Source of the DNA: SZUA-36 sp963749115
GTDB lineage: Bacteria; Pseudomonadota; Gammaproteobacteria; Xanthomonadales; SZUA-36
NCBI GenBank assembly: GCA_963749115.1
Contig: CAVVLP010000014.1
Location: 186,001-250,000, forward strand
Length of the DNA stretch: 64,000 nt
Direction: 5' to 3'
Position 1 is the stretch's first letter; every line of letters begins with the position of its first letter. Below are positions 57,578 to 64,000 of the stretch, one piece after another. The notes beneath the pieces were generated by a model, which saw only the letters and a program-made list of their open reading frames with translations, was not told where the DNA came from and searched no databases. The position numbers and the translations under genes are program-made.

Positions 57578-58228
57578 TCAACTCTCCATTGAATCGATAA
57601 AGGCATTGGCCTCCGCGATGGCTTTTTGCATTTGCGCGATCAGCTTGGCCGTATCGCGCTCGATACTGTCAAGTTCATTACGCAACGAACCGATCGCGCG
57701 GGCATTCAGGTTATGTTTAAGAAACAGGACCTGGTCCTGAAAGGCCTCCAGCACCGGTTCCATACTGCGTTCTGCTCGACGCATACTTGCCATCAATCTA
57801 GTGTAGCGCGAACGTGTATCCTTGAGCAGTGCTGCGCTGTTTTTGCGCATATCCGCACGTGAGTATTGCTCCAGTTCCAGTTCCCATTCCTTGAACAGGT
57901 CTTCCGCCACACTTTCAACCGCGTCGATTCGTTCGCTGACATCATCCGCCTCTGCCGTACTGTCCTCGTATTCGCTGTTCAGGCGATCATAAATTTCTTC
58001 GAGATCACCGCCATCGAAATTAACCGTGGCACGAAACTGCTCGAGCGCTGAAGCGAACTGCTCAGAGGCAGAATCCTGTGCATCACGGGCTTCCTCGACA
58101 CGGTCTACAAGGATGTCACGCTTTTCGATTCCAATACTCTCCATCGTCTTGTAGTAAGCACTGGAACAACCACCTAACAAGGCAAGGAAAAGAACGGAAC
58201 ACGCAAAATAATATGATTTTTTTAACAC
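57578..58228 (-). CDS. DUF2959 coiled-coil lipoprotein
   Basis: A 216-residue lipoprotein with lipobox LGGCS. The mature part is highly charged and helical, with coiled-coil character (RVEEARDAQDSASEQFASALEQFRA, SMRRAERSMEPVLEAFQDQVLFLKHNLNARAIGSL). It matches the DUF2959 family, of unknown function and widespread in gammaproteobacteria. Confidence 0.87.
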   Translation of the reverse strand: MLKKSYYFACSVLFLALLGGCSSAYYKTMESIGIEKRDILVDRVEEARDAQDSASEQFASALEQFRATVNFDGGDLEEIYDRLNSEYEDSTAEADDVSERIDAVESVAEDLFKEWELELEQYSRADMRKNSAALLKDTRSRYTRLMASMRRAERSMEPVLEAFQDQVLFLKHNLNARAIGSLRNELDSIERDTAKLIAQMQKAIAEANAFIDSMES

Positions 58229-58248
58229 TTCGGTCTCCCCGAGACTGC

Positions 58249-58270
58249 CTGTTCCGGAATACCGGAACAG
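58249..58270. other. Hairpin between kbp and the DUF2959 gene
   Basis: Perfect 9-base inverted repeat CTGTTCCGG / CCGGAACAG with a 4-base loop, 21 bases upstream of the DUF2959 start and 74 bases after the kbp stop on the minus strand. No clear T-run is present. It could be a kbp 3' hairpin or an operator. Confidence 0.5.
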
Positions 58271-58343
58271 TCCAAATCATGACTGACAAACCTGGGTTGT
58301 AGTCAACACACCTTCTTAAACAAAGGTCTCCAGAGGGCTGAAT

Positions 58344-58871
58344 CTATGCCTCTTCAAGATCCGGGATCACTAGTTCCTGACCCGGGAATATCTTGTCCGG
58401 ATTTTCCAGTACTGAAGAATTCGCTTCGAAGATTTTCATGTACTTGCCGCCACTGCCATACATTTTCTCGGCAATAGCCCAAAGGGTATCCCCCGACTCC
58501 ACGGTGTAAGTACGCCCCGGCTTTTCATCCTGCCCAGTAACGACGGGTTCATCTGCTGCTTCAGCTACCACTACTTCCGGTTCCGGTTCCGGCTCCGGCT
58601 CCGCTGCGGGTTCAGGCGCACCCACGGTCAAATTGTTTTTTACGCCACTTACATTGGCTATTTTTCCAACTACCTCGCAAATGCGATCGCATTCAGCCTG
58701 GTCCGCGACAGGACCGGAAACGGTCACAGAGCCATCCTGGTTGAAGGCAAATTTAAGGTTTGAAGGATCAATACCATGCTCCCGCAAAGTGGCGCTGGGT
58801 CCTTTTACAGTGTCGGTTGCCTTCGACTTATCACCACCGAGAATCTTACCGAGTTTATCCATGAATCCCAT
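58344..58871 (-). CDS. kbp: Potassium-binding BON/LysM protein Kbp (YgaU-like)
   Basis: Starts at MGFMDKLGKILGG (58871) with a good AAGGAG upstream; about 175 residues. A BON domain (LKFAFNQDGSVTVSGPVADQAECDRICEVVGKIANVSGV) is followed by a Pro/Glu/Ala linker (PEPAAEPEPEPEPEVVV) and a C-terminal LysM (RTYTVESGDTLWAIAEKMYGSGGKYMKIFEANSSVLENPDKIFPGQELVIP). E. coli Kbp, a cytoplasmic K+-sensing protein, has the same order without the long acidic linker. Confidence 0.92.
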   Translation of the reverse strand: MGFMDKLGKILGGDKSKATDTVKGPSATLREHGIDPSNLKFAFNQDGSVTVSGPVADQAECDRICEVVGKIANVSGVKNNLTVGAPEPAAEPEPEPEPEVVVAEAADEPVVTGQDEKPGRTYTVESGDTLWAIAEKMYGSGGKYMKIFEANSSVLENPDKIFPGQELVIPDLEEA

Positions 58872-59121
58872 AACGCTTTGCTCCTTTCCGGTTATTGTTT
58901 CAAGCTTCAGTCTAGCTCGGAAATAGCAGTTGTAAAGCACTAAATTCGATCACGGGTGCATCCGGGTCTTGCAGGTCAGTTGGCAATGTGAACAACTGTT
59001 AATTATCACTGTTGCGCTTTTTCATTCGCCGCTGAACTGTTAGAATTATGAATTCCACATCACACCAAATCGTGAGCAGGGTTATAGAACCCAAAGCACG
59101 GTTAAAAAGGAGATAGCCATT

Positions 59122-59325
59122 ATGAGCGTAGCAAGAACGACTGAAATATCCGCGTCTTCCAAAAAAGGTTTTGAAGCGGCAATTGAAAAAGGCATCAAGC
59201 GATGCACAGAGACCATCGACAATGTTGAGGGTGCCTGGGTCAAGGAGCAGAAGGTCGTGGTGAAGGATGGAGTGGTTTCAGAATACCGGGTCACGATGAA
59301 GGTGAGTTTTGTATTGAAAGACTAA
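59122..59325 (+). CDS. Dodecin family protein
   Basis: A 67-residue dodecin with the family pattern ISASSKKGFEAAIEKGIKRCTETIDNVEGAWVKEQKVVV and YRVTMKVSFVL. Dodecins form dodecamers that store flavins or CoA. A strong AAAGGAG lies upstream. It begins a run of small plus-strand genes (dodecin, YegP-like, DUF937). Confidence 0.94.
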   Translation: MSVARTTEISASSKKGFEAAIEKGIKRCTETIDNVEGAWVKEQKVVVKDGVVSEYRVTMKVSFVLKD

Positions 59326-59362
59326 TTTATTGATCATTTAACTTAATGAAGGAGACATAGAA

Positions 59363-59695
59363 ATGGCAGGCAAGTTTGAATGTTATAAAGACAAGGCAGG
59401 TGAGTTTCGCTTCCGTTTGGTCGCTGCAAATGGCAACGCCATTCTTTCCAGTGAAGGTTATAAATCAAAATCAGGCTGTGCGAATGGTATCGAATCCGTA
59501 AGGAAGAACAGCCAGGATCCAGACCGTTTTGTTAAAACAGAAACGGCAGGCGGAAAATTCCGTTTCAAGCTGACGGCTAAAAATTCCCAGACCATCGGAA
59601 TCAGCCAGAATTATGCGTCAGCATCCGGCCGCAACAATGGTATCAAGAGTGTTGCAAACAATGCCCCTGATGCAACAGTAGTCGAAGAGAGCTAG
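59363..59695 (+). CDS. YegP-family DUF1508 protein
   Basis: A 110-residue protein made of two DUF1508 repeats: GKFECYKDKAGEFRFRLVAANGNAILSSEGYKSKSGCANGIESV and GGKFRFKLTAKNSQTIGISQNYASASGRNNGIKSV. A GAAGGAG site lies upstream. DUF1508 proteins are small and stress-associated in some bacteria; function is unknown. It lies 37 bases after the dodecin gene. Confidence 0.92.
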   Translation: MAGKFECYKDKAGEFRFRLVAANGNAILSSEGYKSKSGCANGIESVRKNSQDPDRFVKTETAGGKFRFKLTAKNSQTIGISQNYASASGRNNGIKSVANNAPDATVVEES

Positions 59696-59881
59696 GTTCA
59701 AACGGTAAACCAGCCACTGTAGAAAATGCAACCCGGTGCGAACCGTGGTTGCTGTTCGCAGCTTACACGTCTAAGTTGTGGATTTTTACGCTAACCGTAA
59801 TCGGCACCGGGCACTTTCCGGATTGTCATATCCAAACAACATTCAATTCACCACCTGTCACCAACCTTAAGAGAATAGCAG

Positions 59882-60404
59882 ATGAACCTACTTGAATTAC
59901 TAGATAGCGTCGGCGGACAAAAAAGCCTGGGCAGTCTTGCCAGCAATCTGGGTCTTGATGCCTCCAAGGCAAATGACCTGGTCGGTGCCCTGGCACCTGC
60001 GCTGATGGGCGCCTTACAGAAACAGACCAGCTCACAGGATGGTCTCGAAGGATTTAAAAAAGCTTTGCAAACCGGCAAGCACCAGGAATACCTCAGCAAT
60101 CCGGATAGCATGAATTCAGCCGATACTGTCGCTGACGGTAATAACATCCTGGGTCATATTTTCGGCAGCAAGGATGTCAGCCGGAATGTCGCTGCCCAGG
60201 CGGCAACATCTACCGGTATTGATGCCAGCCTGATTAAGAAGGCATTACCATTGATAGCAAGTTTGGCGATGGGGGCAATGAGTAAAACCAGCAACGCAGG
60301 TGAAATCACTGGATAATTCCACCAGCGGCCTGCTTGGAAGCCTGATGGGTGGTGACGGTTTTGATATGGATGATGTATTTAACATCGCCAAGAAATTTTT
60401 CTAG
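59882..60404 (+). CDS. DUF937 (YidB-like) protein (frameshifted)
   Basis: About 173 residues after correction. DUF937 features are MNLLELLDSVGGQKSLGSLASNLGLDASKANDLVGALAPALMGAL and SLIKKALPLIASLAMGAMSK. A stop appears at 60316, but deleting one A near 60284-60295 continues into SLDNSTSGLLGSLMGGDGFDMDDVFNIAKKFF, the usual glycine-rich ending of the family. Function unknown. The next gene is convergent, with a terminator between. Confidence 0.87.
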
Positions 60405-60416
60405 ATCTTACCCTGC

Positions 60417-60457
60417 AAAAAAAAAGCCTGATCGGCCCTTGCTGCTCAGGTTTTTTT
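60417..60457. terminator. Bidirectional rho-independent terminator
   Basis: An A-run with GCCTGA pairs with TCAGG and a T-run (one G-T pair) around a 14-base loop. It lies between the DUF937 gene and the convergent flavoprotein gene and can serve both. Confidence 0.88.
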
Positions 60458-60492
60458 GTTCATTCTGCCCACTGCCGGTGTGAACCGGATTA

Positions 60493-61893
60493 TCAGCCCA
60501 ATAATTTTCCCGGGTTCATAATATTCACCGGATCAAACACTGCCTTGATACCACGCATTCTTTCTATATCGGCATCAGAACGGGTATAGGAAAGATAGTC
60601 TTGCTTCAATAAACCGATACCATGCTCTGCGGAAATACTACCGTGGTGAGTACGCGTCAGTTCAAATACATCGGGATTAACCCGCGCGCATACTTCTTCA
60701 AATTCCTCCACCGGCATATCCGCCGGTTTCAGGATATTCATATGCAGATTGCCGTCCCCAAAATGTCCATACCACAGGACTTCAAAATCCGGATAACGTG
60801 ATTGGGCAAGTTCATCAAGATCACGCAAATAATCCGGAATCGCTGAAATTCGTACGGACAAGTCATTTTTATACGGCGTAAATTTCGTAATCGCCTCGGA
60901 TATGCCTTCCCGGTAACGCCATAAATCGGCGGCCTGAGCCTCGCTCTGAGAGATTACCCCATCAAGCACGGAAGCATCTTCAATACAGTATTCAAAACGC
61001 TCGAGGGCTATATCTTCCTGGCTGGAGTCGGCACAATCAAATTCAAGCAGGGCAAAATAAGGCGCTTCGGTATCCATCGGTGCCGGCAATTCGTGTCCGC
61101 TGCGCACATAGCACATGGCGGCAGCGGATAGAAACTCAAACGCAGTGAGTCTAAGGGCATCATTAAACTGTCTGAAAACAGTCATCATCCCATCGAGACT
61201 GCTGACCGCCAGCAGCATCACACGGGAAGGTTCTGGCGGGTCAGTCAGACGTAGCGTTGCCTCCACAATCAACCCCAGCGTTCCTTCGGAGCCGATAAAT
61301 AAATGTCTTAGATCATAACCGCTGGCATTCTTGACCAGACCGCTGTTGCACTCCAGCAAATCGCCACGGCCATCAATAACTTTGAGTCCAACCACCTGGT
61401 CCCTGGTCAATCCATATCGCAATACGCGAATACCACCCGCGTTGGTGGCAATATTGCCACCGATCTGGGATGAACCTTCGGAGGCAAAACTGACCGGGTA
61501 ATACAAATTCTGTCGGGCTGCGTATTCCTGAATCACCTGGGTAACCACACCAGGCTCAACCGTCAGGGTCCGGTCCACCGCATTGAAATCCAGGATGCGA
61601 CGCATCCGGTCAAAAGAGACAACGACCTCACCGGCATCTGCAATCGCGCCACCACTCAGTCCCGTGCGTCCACCGGAAGGCACCAGCGGTATCCGGTGCT
61701 GCATGGCCTGCCTTACGAGTTTCGCTACCTCGTCAGTATTCCTTGGGAAAACGACCGCTGCGGCATCTGGCGTCCGGAACCGGGTCCAGTCGCAACCATG
61801 GCTTTCCAAAACCGCCTTTTCGGTATTGATTTCCAGTTCAGGGCAGTGTGTTTTCAGCTGTTCTATACGGGTGTTTTTTTGTTCTGTTCGCAT
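60493..61893 (-). CDS. FAD-linked 2-hydroxyacid oxidase (GlcD/D-lactate dehydrogenase-like)
   Basis: About 466 residues starting at MRTEQKNTRIEQL (61893); a longer start would overlap the divergent serA. The FAD-binding PCMH domain contains VPSGGRTGLSGGAIADAGEVVVSFDRMRRI and GGNIATNAGGIRVLRYGLTRDQVVGLKV. The C-terminal half has WYGHFGDGNLHMNI, which holds the catalytic histidines, and ISAEHGIGLLKQDYL...NIMNPGKLLG. It oxidises glycolate, D-lactate or D-2-hydroxyglutarate; next to serA, D-2-hydroxyglutarate made as a SerA by-product is a plausible substrate. Confidence 0.93.
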   Translation of the reverse strand: MRTEQKNTRIEQLKTHCPELEINTEKAVLESHGCDWTRFRTPDAAAVVFPRNTDEVAKLVRQAMQHRIPLVPSGGRTGLSGGAIADAGEVVVSFDRMRRILDFNAVDRTLTVEPGVVTQVIQEYAARQNLYYPVSFASEGSSQIGGNIATNAGGIRVLRYGLTRDQVVGLKVIDGRGDLLECNSGLVKNASGYDLRHLFIGSEGTLGLIVEATLRLTDPPEPSRVMLLAVSSLDGMMTVFRQFNDALRLTAFEFLSAAAMCYVRSGHELPAPMDTEAPYFALLEFDCADSSQEDIALERFEYCIEDASVLDGVISQSEAQAADLWRYREGISEAITKFTPYKNDLSVRISAIPDYLRDLDELAQSRYPDFEVLWYGHFGDGNLHMNILKPADMPVEEFEEVCARVNPDVFELTRTHHGSISAEHGIGLLKQDYLSYTRSDADIERMRGIKAVFDPVNIMNPGKLLG

Positions 61894-61933
61894 ACCATAT
61901 TTCCGGTTGATATAAGCGTGTGCTAGCGTGACA

Positions 61934-63214
61934 ATGAAGCTTAATTCAAATAGCGGAAGCATGACCAGACCAATGCGCCATTCTGACCGAAATTACTCGC
62001 TCGACAAAGCCAAAATCAAGTTTCTTTTGCTGGAAGGCCTGCATCCCCAGGCCCGGGAAATCATTGAAAGCGCGGGTTATACGAATATCGTGGAGAAATC
62101 CGGTGCGCTGACACCCCAGGAACTGAAACAGGCCTTGAAAGGTGTGCATTTTGTCGGTATTCGCTCACGCACACAACTCGACGCTGCCGCGATTGATGCG
62201 GCTGACCGCCTGACTGCCATCGGTTGTTTTTGTATCGGCACCAACCAGGTCGACCTGCAATACGCCGCTCTCGCCGGAATACCTGTTTTCAATGCACCGT
62301 TTGCCAATACCCGCAGTGTGGCTGAACTGGCACTTGCTGAAATCATCATGTTGATGCGTGGCATTCCACAGAAAAATGCCGCCGCACACCGTGGTGAATG
62401 GCTTAAGTCAGCCAGTGGTTCAACCGAGATTCGCGGTAAAACATTGGGTATAGTCGGTTATGGCCATATTGGTTCACAACTTGGCATCATTGCTGAGAGC
62501 ATGGGTATGCGTGTTATTTTCCAGGATGTTGAAAACAAGCTGCCACTGGGTAACGCCGAGGCAAGGGTCAGCCTTGAGTCCCTGTTAAAAGAGGCCAATG
62601 TGGTCTCCCTGCATGTGCCGGACACGGCAGAAACCCGAAACCTGATGTCGGCCAGTCTTATCAAGACCATGCGCAAAGGCAGTTACCTGATCAATGCTTC
62701 GCGGGGTACCGTTGTTGATATTGACGCACTCAGCGAAGCGTTGCAGTCCGGTCATGTTGCGGGCGCCGCCATCGATGTTTTTCCGCTCGAACCCAAATCA
62801 AATGATGACCGCTTTGAATCACCACTGGTCGGCCTGGATAACGTTCTACTGACACCGCATATTGGCGGCAGCACCCTGGAAGCACAGGCGAATATTGCCG
62901 TTGAGGTCGCCAGTAAACTGGTTCGTTACAGTGACAACGGCACGACCCGTTCGGCGGTCAACTTCCCGGAGGTTTCACTGCCCGACCATGGATTAACACG
63001 CCGCATCATGCACATTCATCATAATGAACCGGGTGTTCTGAAAGATATCAACCAGGTATTTTTCGGGTGTGAGGTCAATATTGCCGCGCAATACCTGCAA
63101 ACCGAGGGCGGAATTGGCTACGTTGTAATGGATGTAGAATCCGATGATGTGACTTCGCTGATGAAAGACCTGGCAAAAATTCCCGCCACCATCCGGACAC
63201 GCATATTGCACTGA
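61934..63214 (+). CDS. serA: D-3-phosphoglycerate dehydrogenase
   Basis: First enzyme of serine synthesis, closely like E. coli SerA. Motifs are LTAIGCFCIGTNQVDL, FNAPFANTRSVAELALAEII, the NAD fold LGIVGYGHIGSQLGIIAESMGM, RGTVVDIDALSEAL, and HIGGSTLEAQANIAVEVA with the catalytic histidine. The C-terminal ACT domain is IMHIHHNEPGVLKDINQVFFGCEVNIAAQYLQTEGGIGYVVMDVE. The true start is uncertain: GTG 61928, or ATG at 61934, 61961 or 61973; the family N-terminus favours a late one. It is divergent from the flavoprotein. Confidence 0.95.
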   Translation: MKLNSNSGSMTRPMRHSDRNYSLDKAKIKFLLLEGLHPQAREIIESAGYTNIVEKSGALTPQELKQALKGVHFVGIRSRTQLDAAAIDAADRLTAIGCFCIGTNQVDLQYAALAGIPVFNAPFANTRSVAELALAEIIMLMRGIPQKNAAAHRGEWLKSASGSTEIRGKTLGIVGYGHIGSQLGIIAESMGMRVIFQDVENKLPLGNAEARVSLESLLKEANVVSLHVPDTAETRNLMSASLIKTMRKGSYLINASRGTVVDIDALSEALQSGHVAGAAIDVFPLEPKSNDDRFESPLVGLDNVLLTPHIGGSTLEAQANIAVEVASKLVRYSDNGTTRSAVNFPEVSLPDHGLTRRIMHIHHNEPGVLKDINQVFFGCEVNIAAQYLQTEGGIGYVVMDVESDDVTSLMKDLAKIPATIRTRILH

Positions 63215-63291
63215 TTAACGCATTACCACCAGCTTCGACTATCCTGATAATATGAAAGAACGCAATATTTGAACTAAGAGTGAGACAGCTG

Positions 63292-64000
63292 ATGAAAATG
63301 AATCAACGCTATGCCGTTTTCGTTTTACTGATCAGTTTTTTACTGACCACACCATTGACTTTTGCTGCCGAAGAAGCCAAACCACCCAAGCTATTCAGCA
63401 ACTTCGATGAAAAACAGGTCACACTCACCGGTCCATGGAACACGATTAAAAGAAATAAGAAAAAGGATACCAGGTATCCGGTGCAGCTTAGTTACACAGG
63501 TGCTGACGGAGGGCAGCATACGATTGATGCAGAGGTTTCACTACGGGGAATAACCCGCAGGCGCATATGCGACTTCCCGCCATTGAAGCTTCATTTTGAC
63601 AAGGAAAAGTTGAAAGGCACGGAATTCAGGGGCAACAAGTCACTGAAACTCGTGACTTACTGCGATACCAATAGCAAATACGAGCAATATTACATCAAGG
63701 AATTTCTGACCTATCGCATCTACAACCTGATCACAGAATACAGTTTCAGGGCGAGGCCGATGATGATTGAGTACAGCGACAGCGAAAAAAACAACAAGTC
63801 AATCACCCGCTTCGGTTTTTTAATTGAAGACGTGGATGACCTGGCCAAGCGCAATGACCTCGAAGAACTGTCTATCGCCTCGGTACCCTACCGGAAACTG
63901 GATCCTGTCACCACCAGCCAATTGTCACTTTTCCAATACATGATAGGCAATCTCGACTGGGCGGCAACCAGTGGTCCAAAAGATGACAGTTGTTGCCACA
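63292..64000 (+). CDS. Exported CotH-like protein (3' end outside window)
   Basis: Open to the window end, at least 236 residues. The signal peptide is VFVLLISFLLTTPLTFA cleaved before AEEAK. The mature part has EVSLRGITRRRICDFPPLKLHF, YIKEFLTYRIYNLI, FGFLIEDVDDLAKRNDLEEL and LSLFQYMIGNLDWAATSGP, which resemble CotH-kinase-like proteins. I cannot name a closer family. A second ATG at 63298 is an alternative start. Confidence 0.75.
   Translation, partial: MKMNQRYAVFVLLISFLLTTPLTFAAEEAKPPKLFSNFDEKQVTLTGPWNTIKRNKKKDTRYPVQLSYTGADGGQHTIDAEVSLRGITRRRICDFPPLKLHFDKEKLKGTEFRGNKSLKLVTYCDTNSKYEQYYIKEFLTYRIYNLITEYSFRARPMMIEYSDSEKNNKSITRFGFLIEDVDDLAKRNDLEELSIASVPYRKLDPVTTSQLSLFQYMIGNLDWAATSGPKDDSCCH

Noticed and set aside
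5691..60404. Programmed frameshifting as the reason for the broken genes
   Set aside because: None of these genes is known for recoding, no slippery heptamer with a stimulatory structure was evident, and the breaks fall at ordinary short runs.

Overview
The window is a chromosomal segment of a gammaproteobacterium. The gene neighbourhoods are gammaproteobacterial housekeeping blocks: hemA-prfA, miaB-phoH-ybeY-corC, ftsH/rlmE divergent from yhbY, rpoS-nlpD-yqaA-pcm-surE, petABC-sspAB, metG-rsxABCDGE-nth, and purEK. The genes for SspB, Kbp, RNase T, RpoS and the Rsx complex point the same way. I cannot assign a genus. No rRNA, tRNA, CRISPR array, phage or transposase gene was recognised.

Layout. 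0-10 kb: a TPR lipoprotein, haem and translation-termination genes, then a minus-strand RNA/ribosome maturation block (miaB, phoH, ybeY, corC). 10-13.7 kb: a sirtuin, the threonine-degradation pair tdh-kbl, and a nitrilase-family amidohydrolase. 13.8-23.5 kb (minus): a large PEP/pyruvate-binding-like ATP-grasp protein with receiver-like N-terminal domains, gdhA, glmM-folP, ftsH and rlmE. 23.6-29.5 kb: yhbY, rpoS, nlpD, pcm, surE and an Smr endonuclease-like gene. 29.6-33.3 kb (minus): the bc1 complex with sspA-sspB. 33.5-41.2 kb: a DegS-type protease, a VPS10/Asp-box propeller protein, a secreted beta-sandwich protein, dcd and mrp. 41.3-49.1 kb: metG, the whole rsxABCDGE electron-transfer complex and nth. 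49.4-52.2 kb: a four-gene modified-peptide metal-buffering operon. 52.3-64 kb: TraB-like, RNase T, purE-purK-hyuB, a cluster of small stress-type proteins, a glycolate-oxidase-like flavoprotein, serA, and a CotH-like protein cut by the window end.

The most interesting locus is the operon at 49450-52175. It has a signal-peptide precursor carrying eight cysteines in a nearly perfect nine-residue array (seven EGSCG, one EGKCG). This is followed by an MNIO/DUF692 maturase, a DUF2063 partner and a DoxX-family membrane protein: the HvfABCX/bufferin architecture with an unusual core repeat. A 167-bp palindromic MITE-like element lies just downstream.

A quality issue affects the whole window. Twelve otherwise well-conserved genes contain thirteen single-base frameshifts. 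Eleven read as one extra base, mostly in runs of two to four identical bases, and two as one missing base. Catalytic motifs continue intact in the other frame. These look like sequencing or assembly errors rather than gene decay. I annotate each such gene over its full reconstructed span and mark the position of the shift.
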